Below are positions 42,901-49,587 of a DNA stretch of 64,000 bases, in pieces. Source of the DNA: Halorubrum vacuolatum (lineage in GTDB: Archaea > Halobacteriota > Halobacteria > Halobacteriales > Haloferacaceae). Each line of letters begins with the position of its first letter. Position 1 is the first letter of the stretch. The stretch spans positions 98,177 through 162,176 of the forward strand of contig NZ_FZNQ01000005.1 in assembly GCF_900188065.1 (NCBI RefSeq), given 5' to 3'. Under the pieces are notes generated by a model. That model worked only from the letters and a program-made list of their open reading frames with translations. It was not told the origin of the DNA and ran no database searches. Position numbers and translations under genes: made by a program.

Positions 42901-43887
42901 GAGGATTCCGATGTGGACGACGGATCGGTGGACGACGGATCGGCGGACGACGAATCGACGGACGACGGGTCGACGACGGGCGGATCGGGCGGTGGCTCCG
43001 GCGGCGGATCGACGGGGAGTTCCGGCGGAACGAGCGGGAGTGACGACTCGACGCCCGAGGGTGCCGATGGTGACGAGACGGGCGACGAGGAGGCGACGGA
43101 CGGCGACACCGAGGGTGACGACGCCGAGGACGGTGACGACGACGTGGCGATCGATGACGATGATCTCGAGTCCTTCATCGAGAACGTGACGGATGCCGGG
43201 GATCCAGAGAACGTGACGGCCTTCGCGAACGCCACGGACGCGGAGAACGTGACGGCCCTCGCGAACGCCACGGACGCGGAGAACATCACCGAAATCGCGA
43301 ACAGCACTCACATTGAGAACGTGACTGACGTGGAGAACGTCACGGACCTCGCGAACATAACCGCTGCACTGGGCGTTACCGACACGGATGCTGAGGATGA
43401 CGCAAGTGGGGGCGGCGGCGCGGCCGGTGGCGGTGCGGCGGGCGGCGCGGCCGGTGGCGGTGCGACGGGCGGCGCGGCCGGTGGTGGTGGCGGTAGCTCC
43501 GGAACGGACCGGTTGGGTGGTGGTGCCGCCGGCGACCCCGACGGACCGCCACCCATCGAAGGGACGGTCCACGCACGGTCGCTCCCGCCACACGTCGCGT
43601 CCGTGGCGGGTATCGATCTCGACGCCTACCGCGACGATGTGGCCGGTTCTCCGAGGCGGCCCCCGGTTCCCGGCTGGGACGGGATCCATGCGGACTCCGC
43701 CGACGAGGGAGGATCGGACGATGACGGCGTGATCTCGCTTTCAGATCTCAACCGTGTCGACCGCGACGGGGACGGCTCCGGCTGGATCACGGCCGATGAG
43801 GTTCCCGGATTTGGTCCCGGACAGGCCGTGCTCGCGCTGGCGCTCACGCTGTTTTTCGGTCGGAGCGTCCTTCGACGACAACAATAG
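39943..43887 (+). CDS. chimeric PGF-CTERM surface protein with AT-rich ectodomain and sequon-rich region
   Basis: 1314 aa from the ATG at 39943, chosen because GGAAGGAG lies 9 nt upstream; two earlier in-frame ATGs exist. Signal peptide about 1-30 (RRRRIVLTITLLTAASLIGV). About 31-710 is an unfamiliar beta-rich region encoded by strikingly AT-rich DNA (about 40030-42075). About 711-990 is GC-rich with TEPVTLGVNTYAAGHPDHG-like S-layer features. Then comes an Asp/Ser/Gly linker and a segment with ten N-x-S/T sequons (about 1079-1145), a Gly/Ala-rich stretch, and an EF-hand/dockerin-like DRDGDGSGWITADE leading into VPGFGPGQAVLALALTLFF and RRQQ. A surface glycoprotein whose ectodomain looks replaced. 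Function of the AT-rich part unknown. Confidence 0.8.
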   Translation: MSFESARRRRIVLTITLLTAASLIGVGMFSAVGVGSQDSEIKITNTPEPEPLTSGDTTHYIGDVRINLDNDYPDTHDMIHLHLGLPNLADGDVSIESAELKSASVSGGTISDAYVYSIDEDEHILGISVDVSGSDTSVEVRDLKIDGIKLDQVDQSQKLSYKIVVTKEYSPELSTSPSSVSQSTSSSDFPVYFSQFDVSDQGTVSSTIKSDRTLSFPSITVSDFSSNVDVKLLATYDRDGKTKKAGGKEVDQKSIADSTSVTVPLDDFYWYPGHIRISAIPQSEFEDTDLDGSSVPEDLVNAQTETAEASVYEGRVGFNDIERDVSISDYIEIQEASLEGASGKDHPFVVALYKSDTEDYHPEDLVGSSDVLVGTNENIPLKLRDREDNALAISESGEYVAVLHSVSSEVDEGDYVPPNSDTLIKNSDEHSGFVDGGIADAASISIRSGGTSGINTDRTFTTDEDIPDVVFKGQSFSYPASDVDRSIGLYQVKNDNEPSKVYSELPEGEGLFAKFETTGLDSGTYYLDDGYVQSETFSIKESNTDYDINDVYINPRNSLTSVLTIDNSDRDGFVSEIQLLDSNSEPIPSSKIVDVFANTDDWKTVSEEKQYYTDENFDELDRGEIYGDRHLEDKYLLFDGGLYLFNPTGSVSLDFSSLESGEYQLVTSDFDADREVISKINVADFEGDKAFFTEPIPSASQGDIFVQDVYVPDSTSDARLHLSHDEYEASVALDLPTAEPVTLGVNTYAAGHPDHGDDFVTVLDGEGSATLLDQPTTDDLLAPGEYDLTVQATADGDPDDGMTLTLDPRETRSLTAFTSDTLTPADLSDPEAVAAARETGALEPADTVSEDDTLVFVANATGLDGLLDAGGPIDGVDDLASHEGLAVELVAEPDTTDDPPRATLTDDALASASTAGVADDRFHAAMRFADIPFENGTPDADAELRLSVAVTDDRVRTTNEPFEADVTDDPDLVSTTLIHAGDPSDGEDSDVDDGSVDDGSADDESTDDGSTTGGSGGGSGGGSTGSSGGTSGSDDSTPEGADGDETGDEEATDGDTEGDDAEDGDDDVAIDDDDLESFIENVTDAGDPENVTAFANATDAENVTALANATDAENITEIANSTHIENVTDVENVTDLANITAALGVTDTDAEDDASGGGGAAGGGAAGGAAGGGATGGAAGGGGGSSGTDRLGGGAAGDPDGPPPIEGTVHARSLPPHVASVAGIDLDAYRDDVAGSPRRPPVPGWDGIHADSADEGGSDDDGVISLSDLNRVDRDGDGSGWITADEVPGFGPGQAVLALALTLFFGRSVLRRQQ

Positions 43888-44224
43888 GCAGTCGTGTTGT
43901 GAGGCGGACATCGATAGGCACTCGTGTTGTTTCTTTCACACGTATTTCCACAATAAGCTTATATACGAGTGGCTCAAAAGTATCATCACCGGAGCGTCCA
44001 TCCCCCCCCCTTCCGTCCCCCGGTTTCGCTCCGGTGGTCACGTCGTGTCCGCCCGCTCGGGCCGTCGATTACGGCGGGTCGATCCGGCTGGCACGACCGA
44101 CACCCTTTGTCGACGGCACATTCTGCCCGCGAGCGGCAGCGCTCGGCGGGGTCGGTTAGATCGGCCGGGGTCGCTCGGACCGACCGATCGGACGGCCGGG
44201 CCATCGCGGCGATCGCCCCATCGG
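43888..44224. other. intergenic region after the surface-protein island
   Basis: About 340 bases. TAGGCAGTCGTGTTGT at about 43887 recurs as TAGGCACTCGTGTTGT about 27 bases later. A TATA-like GCTTATATACG at about 43957-43967 points rightward but no gene follows it; the next plus-strand gene starts at 44614. A C-run is present at about 44003-44011. Nothing else recognised. Confidence 0.5.
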
Positions 44225-44509
44225 TCAGGTCGTGAACAACTCCGTTTCCTCGGGGACGGCGAACAGTCCCATACGGACCCCGGCGTCGAGCCACCCGTAG
44301 CCGTAGGAGTAGGACGCCAACGCGTTGACGAGGTCGCCTTCGGCCCGAAAGTGTCTCCCGTCCTCGAGATACGAGGTCGCCATCTCGACGACGTCCGCGG
44401 CGGCGTCGCCGAGCGGCGTCTCCGCCGGGGGCCGCGGCTCCGCGGCCGCGAGCGCGTCCGCGAGCATCCGCTCGTATCGATCCGTCTTCTCACGGAGGTC
44501 CGCAGCCAT
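44225..44509 (-). CDS. DUF357 family protein
   Basis: 94 aa from the ATG at 44509 (MAADLREKTDRYERML). An all-helical small protein with the family's conserved centre (DAAADVVEMATSYLEDGRHF) and GDLVNALASYSYGYGWLDAG. DUF357 proteins are widespread in archaea; function unknown. It is divergent from the RNase P operon. Confidence 0.85.
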   Translation of the reverse strand: MAADLREKTDRYERMLADALAAAEPRPPAETPLGDAAADVVEMATSYLEDGRHFRAEGDLVNALASYSYGYGWLDAGVRMGLFAVPEETELFTT

Positions 44510-44613
44510 GCGCCGCGTTCTCCCTCGCGAGTCAAAAGCCCGTCGGGACCGCCGATCGTCGCCGAGGCGACGTGAAGCGCAACGCCGAAACCCCTCCGCC
44601 GAGAACGACCCCC

Positions 44614-45360
44614 ATGTACGAAGCGGTCCACGCGTATCCGGACGGTGCCTCGACGGTCGCACGTCACGCGCGGACGGCCGCCCGTCACGGATACGACGGG
44701 ATCGTCGTCCGAACCCGCGATGCGGTCGAGGTCGACCCCACGGCCACCGACCCCGCGACGACGGCCGCGCCGAACGCCACGCGCGTGGCGGCGATCCGTG
44801 AGGAGTACGGGATCGACGTCGTCGACGCGGTCGAGATCGACGTCGACGGGCCGGCCAGCGCGGGTGGCTCCGTCGGGAACTACCGGCCCGATCACACGGT
44901 CGTCTGTCTCGTCGGCGGCGATGACCGGCTGAACCGGTTCGCCGTCGAGGAGCCCCGAGTCGACGTTCTGACCCGGCCGATGGCGGACGGCGGCGGGTTC
45001 AACCACGTCCTCGCGAAGGCCGCCCGCGACAACGGCGTGCACGTCGAGGTCGACCTCGGGCCGCTGCTCCGCGCGACGGGCGGCCGGCGCGTCCGCGCTC
45101 TCTCGAACCTCCGAAAGCTTCGTGAGATCCTCACGTACTACGACGCCCCATACGTCGTGAGCGTCAACGCCCGGTCACAGCTCGAGCTTCGCGCGCCACG
45201 CGAGCTCGTCGCGGCGGCGGCGGCCGCCGGCTTCGATCCGGACTGGATCCGTGCTGGGCTCACGGCGTGGGGTGAGATCGTGACGACCAACCGGGAGCGG
45301 CGCTCCGGGAGCTTCATTGCGCCCGGGGTCCGACGGGGGAGACATGAAACGGAGCGTTGA
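44614..45360 (+). CDS. rnp3: RNase P protein component 3 (Rpp30)
   Basis: 248 aa with the TIM-barrel-like Rpp30 pattern: MYEAVHAYPDGASTVARHA at the start, HDGIVV-like GYDGIVVRTRD, VHVEVDLGPLLRATGGRRVR, ALSNLRKLREILTYYDAPYV, and the C-terminal FIAPGVRRGR. It is a protein subunit of archaeal RNase P, which trims the 5' ends of tRNA precursors. It overlaps the following methyltransferase by 17 bp and heads the group with rnp2 and psmA. Confidence 0.92.
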   Translation: MYEAVHAYPDGASTVARHARTAARHGYDGIVVRTRDAVEVDPTATDPATTAAPNATRVAAIREEYGIDVVDAVEIDVDGPASAGGSVGNYRPDHTVVCLVGGDDRLNRFAVEEPRVDVLTRPMADGGGFNHVLAKAARDNGVHVEVDLGPLLRATGGRRVRALSNLRKLREILTYYDAPYVVSVNARSQLELRAPRELVAAAAAAGFDPDWIRAGLTAWGEIVTTNRERRSGSFIAPGVRRGRHETER

Positions 45361-45982
45361 GGAACACGCCGAGCGTTTCTCGGCGAAGGCCGCGGCGTAC
45401 GACGACTCGAAGAGCGCGGAGTATCACGCCTGTGTGAACCTCGTGATCGAACACGCAGACCCGTCCGCCGAGGACGTCGTCCTCGATCTCGGCGCCGGAA
45501 CGGGGGCCATCACGCTCGCGCTCGCGCCGGAGGCGAAGCGGGTGATCGCCCGCGACATCAGCGAGGGGATGATGGCGGAGGGCCGCCGGAAAGCCGAGGA
45601 GGCCGGCCTCTCGAACGTCGAGTTCGCCTACGGCGAGTTCCGCGACCCGAACGTCGACGCCGACGCGCACATCGATATCGTCACCTCGAACTTCGCGCTG
45701 CATCACCTCGCGGACGAGGAAAAACGGGAGGCGATCCGGGTTATGGCCGAAACGGGTGCCCGGCGGATCGTCCTCGGCGATGTCGCGTTCTTCGAATCAC
45801 CCGACCCGAGCGAGCCGTTTTATAATCCGGACGTCGACGACCCGGCGACCGTCGGCACGCTCGTCGAGGCGTTCACCGACGTGGGGTTCGCCGTCGTCGC
45901 CGTCGAGCGCGTACACGATCAGGTGGCCGTCATCGTCGCCGAGCGGATCGGGTCGGGCGATGCGGTGCCCGGCGCGGAGTGA
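45344..45982 (+). CDS. class I SAM-dependent methyltransferase
   Basis: 212 aa from the ATG at 45344 (MKRSVEEHAERFSAKA), inside the end of rnp3. SAM-binding motif I is VLDLGAGTGAITLALAP near 47-63; post-I ARDISEGM; motif near DIVTSNFALHHLADEEKREA. The acceptor is unknown. Its place between rnp3 and rnp2 hints at an RNA- or translation-related substrate, but this is only context. Confidence 0.87.
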   Translation: MKRSVEEHAERFSAKAAAYDDSKSAEYHACVNLVIEHADPSAEDVVLDLGAGTGAITLALAPEAKRVIARDISEGMMAEGRRKAEEAGLSNVEFAYGEFRDPNVDADAHIDIVTSNFALHHLADEEKREAIRVMAETGARRIVLGDVAFFESPDPSEPFYNPDVDDPATVGTLVEAFTDVGFAVVAVERVHDQVAVIVAERIGSGDAVPGAE

Positions 45983-46029
45983 CTCATGTCCGTTCATAGG
46001 GTGTCCTCGCCGCTCGGGGGTCGAACGCG

Positions 46030-46509
46030 ATGAAACACCTCCCGAAACACCTCCGGCAGCGCTGGCGATACCTCGCGGTCGGGATCGAGGCGTGGCCGGA
46101 CGCGTCGATCTCGCGCCGTGGGTTCCAGCGGGCGCTCTGGTACGCCGCGGGCAACCTCCTCGGCGACGCCGGCAGCGCCGACGTCGACCTGACGCTTCTG
46201 GGATTTACCCTTGCGGACGGCCGTGGCGAGGCCGTCGTCCGGACGCGTCGCGGACACGTCGAGGCGGCTCGGGCGGCGATCGCCTGTGTGCACGCCGTCG
46301 ACGGTGATCCGATCGGGATCCGGGTGCGGGGGATCTCGGGGACGGTTCGTGCCTGTGAAGAAAGATATATGGGTGGCGCGGGCCGCGATCCAATACAGCG
46401 AGCCGTCGCGTTCGCTGGGGCCGAGCGATCCGCCGTCGTGCGCGGTGACGCACGCGACGTCGCGGTCGAGTCGGACCACGTCGGCGCGACGGCGTTCGAC
46501 ACCGAGTGA
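46030..46509 (+). CDS. rnp2: RNase P protein component 2 (Pop5/Rpp14)
   Basis: 159 aa: MKHLPKHLRQRWRYLAVGIE at the start, then a ferredoxin-like RRM fold (SISRRGFQRALWYAAGNLLG, GEAVVRTRRGHVEAARAAIA, IGIRVRGISGTVRACEE), typical of archaeal Pop5. It pairs with Rpp30 in the catalytic-domain complex of RNase P. The C-terminal ~45 residues are an acidic haloarchaeal extension. psmA starts 4 bp after its stop. Confidence 0.92.
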   Translation: MKHLPKHLRQRWRYLAVGIEAWPDASISRRGFQRALWYAAGNLLGDAGSADVDLTLLGFTLADGRGEAVVRTRRGHVEAARAAIACVHAVDGDPIGIRVRGISGTVRACEERYMGGAGRDPIQRAVAFAGAERSAVVRGDARDVAVESDHVGATAFDTE

Positions 46510-46513
46510 TATC

Positions 46514-47317
46514 ATGCAGGGCCAATCCCAACAACAGGCGTACGACCGCGGAATTACCATCTTCTCCCCCGACGGTCGGCTCTACCAGGTCGAGTACGCG
46601 CGGGAGGCGGTAAAACGAGGGACCGCAAGCGTCGGCGTCCGCGCCGAGGACGGCGTCGTCCTCGCCGCCGACAAGCGCGCCCGCTCCCCGCTCATGGAGC
46701 CGGCGAGCGTCGAGAAGCTGCACAAAGCGGACGACCACGTCGGCATCGCGAGCGCCGGCCACGTCGCCGACGCCCGCCAGCTCATCGACTTCGCCCGCCG
46801 GCAGGCGCAGATCAACCGCCTCCGCTACGGCGAGCCGATGGGCATCGAGACGCTGACGAAGACGATCACCGACCACATCCAGCAGTACACCCAGGTCGGC
46901 GGCGCGCGACCCTTCGGCGTCGCGCTCATCGTCGGCGGGATCGAAAACGGCGAGCCACGCCTCTTCGAGACGGATCCCTCCGGTACCCCCTACGAATGGA
47001 AGGCGCTCTCGATCGGCTCGGATCGCAGCGACCTCCGGGAGTTCCTAGAGGAGCACTACGAGGAGGGCCTCTCCACCGACGAGGCGCTCGGGCTCGCGCT
47101 CGACGCGCTCGCCCAGACGAACGACGAGGGGCTCACCCCCGAGGGCGTCGGCGTCGCCACGATCACCGTCGAGGACGAGACGTTCACCGAACCGAGCGAG
47201 GCGGAGCTGGAGTCGATCCTCGCCGAGCGCGACCTGCTCGCGGTTGACGAGGATGCGGACGACGACGGCGACGACACAGTCGACGGCGACGACGCGGTCG
47301 ACGCGGACGAGGAGTAA
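46514..47317 (+). CDS. psmA: 20S proteasome alpha subunit
   Basis: 267 aa. The N-terminal gating helix reads AYDRGITIFSPDGRLYQVEY near 9-28, the alpha-type signature; then VGVRAEDGVVLAADKRARSP and KADDHVGIASAGHVADARQL. Alpha subunits form the outer rings of the 20S particle and control substrate entry. An acidic tail (DADDDGDDTVDGDDAVDADEE pattern) closes the protein, as in haloarchaea. Linked closely to rnp2. Confidence 0.95.
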   Translation: MQGQSQQQAYDRGITIFSPDGRLYQVEYAREAVKRGTASVGVRAEDGVVLAADKRARSPLMEPASVEKLHKADDHVGIASAGHVADARQLIDFARRQAQINRLRYGEPMGIETLTKTITDHIQQYTQVGGARPFGVALIVGGIENGEPRLFETDPSGTPYEWKALSIGSDRSDLREFLEEHYEEGLSTDEALGLALDALAQTNDEGLTPEGVGVATITVEDETFTEPSEAELESILAERDLLAVDEDADDDGDDTVDGDDAVDADEE

Positions 47318-47364
47318 CGTCGCATCGCCCACGACGTCTGCCGCCGAGACGGAAACGAGCCCGT

Positions 47365-47913
47365 ATGACCGATCCCATCAACGGTACCGCTTTTATGCTC
47401 CCTGACGGCTATCGCCTCCGAGAGGGGACGCCGTCGATATCCGAATTTCGTCGAATTCGGCGGCTGGCGGGAATGACCGACCGACCACCCGAGGGGCTCG
47501 AAGTTGGCCTCCCGAACACGACCTACGGCGTCTGCGCGGTATATAAGGGGGACGGACAGGACGGGAACGCCGAAGTCGGTGGAGAGGCCGGAGACGCCGA
47601 AGTCGGCGGAGAGGCCGGAGACGCCGAAGTCGGTGGAGAGGCCGGAGACGACCGAACGGTCGGCATGGCACGGATCGTCGGCGACGGTGGAACGGCCTTC
47701 CTCATCGTCGACGTCGCCGTCGAGCCGTCCCATCAGGGGCAGGGCATCGGGAGCGCCATGTTCGATGCGCTCATGACCTGGCTGTCCGATCATGCGCCGC
47801 CCGGCGGCTACGTCTACCTCTTCGCGGACGTTGACGGCTTTTATGAGCGCTGGGGGTTCGAGGAATCCGCCCCGGCCTCGAAGGGGATGTGGATCCGGAC
47901 CGGCGACCTCTGA
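47365..47913 (+). CDS. GNAT-family acetyltransferase with in-frame 27-bp repeats
   Basis: 182 aa. The acetyl-CoA binding motif is VAVEPSHQGQGIGSAMFDAL near 131-150, followed by VYLFADVDGFYERWGFEES, so the GNAT fold is complete. Between the early strand (TYGVCAVYKGDG) and the next one (RTVGMARIVGDGG) lie three perfect tandem repeats of nine residues ([D/N]AEVGGEAG), encoded by 27-bp units at 47566-47646. They would lengthen an exposed loop. An internal start at 47395 (MLPDGYRLREG) has a TATA-like stretch near it and would match the usual family N-terminus. Confidence 0.82.
   Translation: MTDPINGTAFMLPDGYRLREGTPSISEFRRIRRLAGMTDRPPEGLEVGLPNTTYGVCAVYKGDGQDGNAEVGGEAGDAEVGGEAGDAEVGGEAGDDRTVGMARIVGDGGTAFLIVDVAVEPSHQGQGIGSAMFDALMTWLSDHAPPGGYVYLFADVDGFYERWGFEESAPASKGMWIRTGDL
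47566..47646 (+). repeat. 27-bp coding tandem repeat, three copies
   Basis: Units of the form GACGCCGAAGTCGGYGGAGA-GGCCGGA, three in a row with only one or two differences (first base A in unit 1; T or C at position 15). All in frame within the GNAT gene. Confidence 0.9.
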
Positions 47914-47962
47914 GGCCGTGGCGCGCGACCACTTTTAAGGATACCCCCGACCCGATCCGTCC

Positions 47963-48940
47963 ATGAGCGACCGATCCCCAGCCGAACCGGAGACGTCCGA
48001 GCCGGCTTTCTCATCGTCCACCGATGCCGACCCAACCCCGGATACACCCGGGGACACCGACGCAGCGCCCGAGACCGGTCTCGACCCTGAACCGGCCCCC
48101 GCCACCGCGGCCGAAGCGCTCGACACCTACGAGGTCCTGATCGTCGGCGGGGGCGTCTCGGGGCTGATGGCGAGCGTCTACACCGCCCGCGCGAGCCTCG
48201 ATACCGTCGTGATCAACGCCGGCGAGCCGATCCTCGCGCGCAACGCCCACCTCGAAAACGTCCCGGGGTTTCCGGCGGGGATCAACCCCCGGCGCTTCCT
48301 CGACCTCCTTCGCTCGCAGGCGACCCGGAACGGCGTCGACCGCCGGGCCGGCCGAGTGACGGGACTCGACATGGACGACGAGGGGCGATTTATCGCGACC
48401 GTCGAGCGCGAGGCGGACCGCCGTGGTGGACGGGTGAGTGACGACGGGGACACTGGAACGGAACCCTACCGGATCGCCGGCGAGCGCGTCATCGCCGCCT
48501 CCTGGAGCGACGCGGACTACCTCGACGCGCTCGGCGTGGAGATCCGCGATGCGGGATCGAAACGCTACGTCGACGACGACGGGCTCGGCCGGACGAACGT
48601 CGAGGGGCTCTACGTCGCCGGGCGGCTGGCCGAGCGATACCATCAGACGGTCATCGCGGCGGGTCACGGCGCGGCGGTCGCGACGACGCTGATCCACGAC
48701 TCCGCGGTCCCCTTTTATCACGACTGGGTCGTCCCGGAGGGCTACTTTACCGACCGCGGACGGGACGTGCCGCCGGGCTGTGAGGAGATCACGGAGACGG
48801 AGCGTCGGGCCCGCGAGCGGGAATCGATGGCCGCGATGCGCGAGTACTTCGCCGAGCCACATCCCGAGCGCCAGCGAACCCATCCGAGCCTCGTGGACGA
48901 TCCGCTCGGGCGCGTCCCGAAGCGCGAGCGTGAGGAGTGA
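47963..48940 (+). CDS. thioredoxin-reductase-like flavoprotein lacking the NADPH domain and the CxxC
   Basis: 325 aa. An acidic disordered N-terminus (1-50) is followed by the FAD Rossmann motif YEVLIVGGGVSGLMASVYTA near 53-72 and the family's HLENVPGFPAGINPRRFLDL. Residues about 180-245 continue with the C-terminal half of the FAD domain (GRTNVEGLYVAGRLAERYHQ, then TVIAAGHGAAVATTL). The NADPH-binding domain with its own GxGxxA and the redox CxxC expected between them are absent, leaving a single FAD domain plus an 80-residue C-terminal extension with Trp/Tyr/Phe. Such a protein may bind FAD but not act as a standard disulfide reductase. TATA-like CTTTTAAGG sits about 27 nt upstream. Confidence 0.78.
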   Translation: MSDRSPAEPETSEPAFSSSTDADPTPDTPGDTDAAPETGLDPEPAPATAAEALDTYEVLIVGGGVSGLMASVYTARASLDTVVINAGEPILARNAHLENVPGFPAGINPRRFLDLLRSQATRNGVDRRAGRVTGLDMDDEGRFIATVEREADRRGGRVSDDGDTGTEPYRIAGERVIAASWSDADYLDALGVEIRDAGSKRYVDDDGLGRTNVEGLYVAGRLAERYHQTVIAAGHGAAVATTLIHDSAVPFYHDWVVPEGYFTDRGRDVPPGCEEITETERRARERESMAAMREYFAEPHPERQRTHPSLVDDPLGRVPKREREE

Positions 48941-48958
48941 ACCGGGCGTCCCCCGTAT

Positions 48959-49459
48959 TTAAATCGTCAGCCACACCGCCGCCGTGGTCGCGAGGAGCCC
49001 GGCGAGGAGGAAGAGGTAGTTCGCCCGTGGGTTCTTCGCGGGCGTCAGATCGAAGGTGAAGTGGACGTCCGAGAGCGGGCGGAACGGGCGGATCCCCATC
49101 GGCGTGATGGAGTCGCCCGCGAGGTGAGAACAGAGCGTGAGCGTCACCACGCCCGCGACGAAGGCGGGCGTCCAGCTCGGCGTGTCGGCGACGGCTGCGA
49201 CGCCGAACGTCGTGCCGATGGCGAGGACGGCCGCGGCGAGGAGTCCCATCAAGAGGCCGGCCCCGACCGCGAAGGCGATCGTATGGGTCGGGCCACGATG
49301 GGGGATCGGCAGCGACTGGTCGGCGTCCGGCAGGGTGGCGAACACCACCGCGAGCATGCCGCCGAGGGCCGCCAGCGCCGGCTCGCCGCGCGAGAGCATC
49401 GCGGCGGCGATCGGCGCGTAGACCAACAGCCCGATCCCGATGTGCCCGCGCCAGTACAT
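48959..49459 (-). CDS. YdjM-type membrane-bound metal-dependent hydrolase
   Basis: 166 aa from the ATG at 49459, with TTTTACTC about 27 nt upstream. The metal-binding pattern is visible: MYWRGHIGIGLLVYAPIA, then LPDADQSLPIPHRGPTHTIA (Asp-x-Asp and HRxxTH) and a later HLAGDSITPMGIRPFRP. Four or five hydrophobic helices. This family (LexA-regulated YdjM in bacteria) has uncertain substrates. Confidence 0.85.
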   Translation of the reverse strand: MYWRGHIGIGLLVYAPIAAAMLSRGEPALAALGGMLAVVFATLPDADQSLPIPHRGPTHTIAFAVGAGLLMGLLAAAVLAIGTTFGVAAVADTPSWTPAFVAGVVTLTLCSHLAGDSITPMGIRPFRPLSDVHFTFDLTPAKNPRANYLFLLAGLLATTAAVWLTI

Positions 49460-49587
49460 GCTCAAACGGTGCGCGGGGGGTGAGTAAAAGGGCGTCGTCG
49501 TCGCATCGCGATCGCTCGAACGGCGGTTCCGGTCGTAACTTCTCGAACGGCGGTTCCGGTCGTGACTTCTCGACCGACGGATCCGGA

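Noticed and set aside
42109..43689. 526-codon antisense frame in the chimeric surface gene
   Set aside because: Limited to the GC-rich part, Val/Arg-rich, no recognisable motif; shadow of the sense gene.
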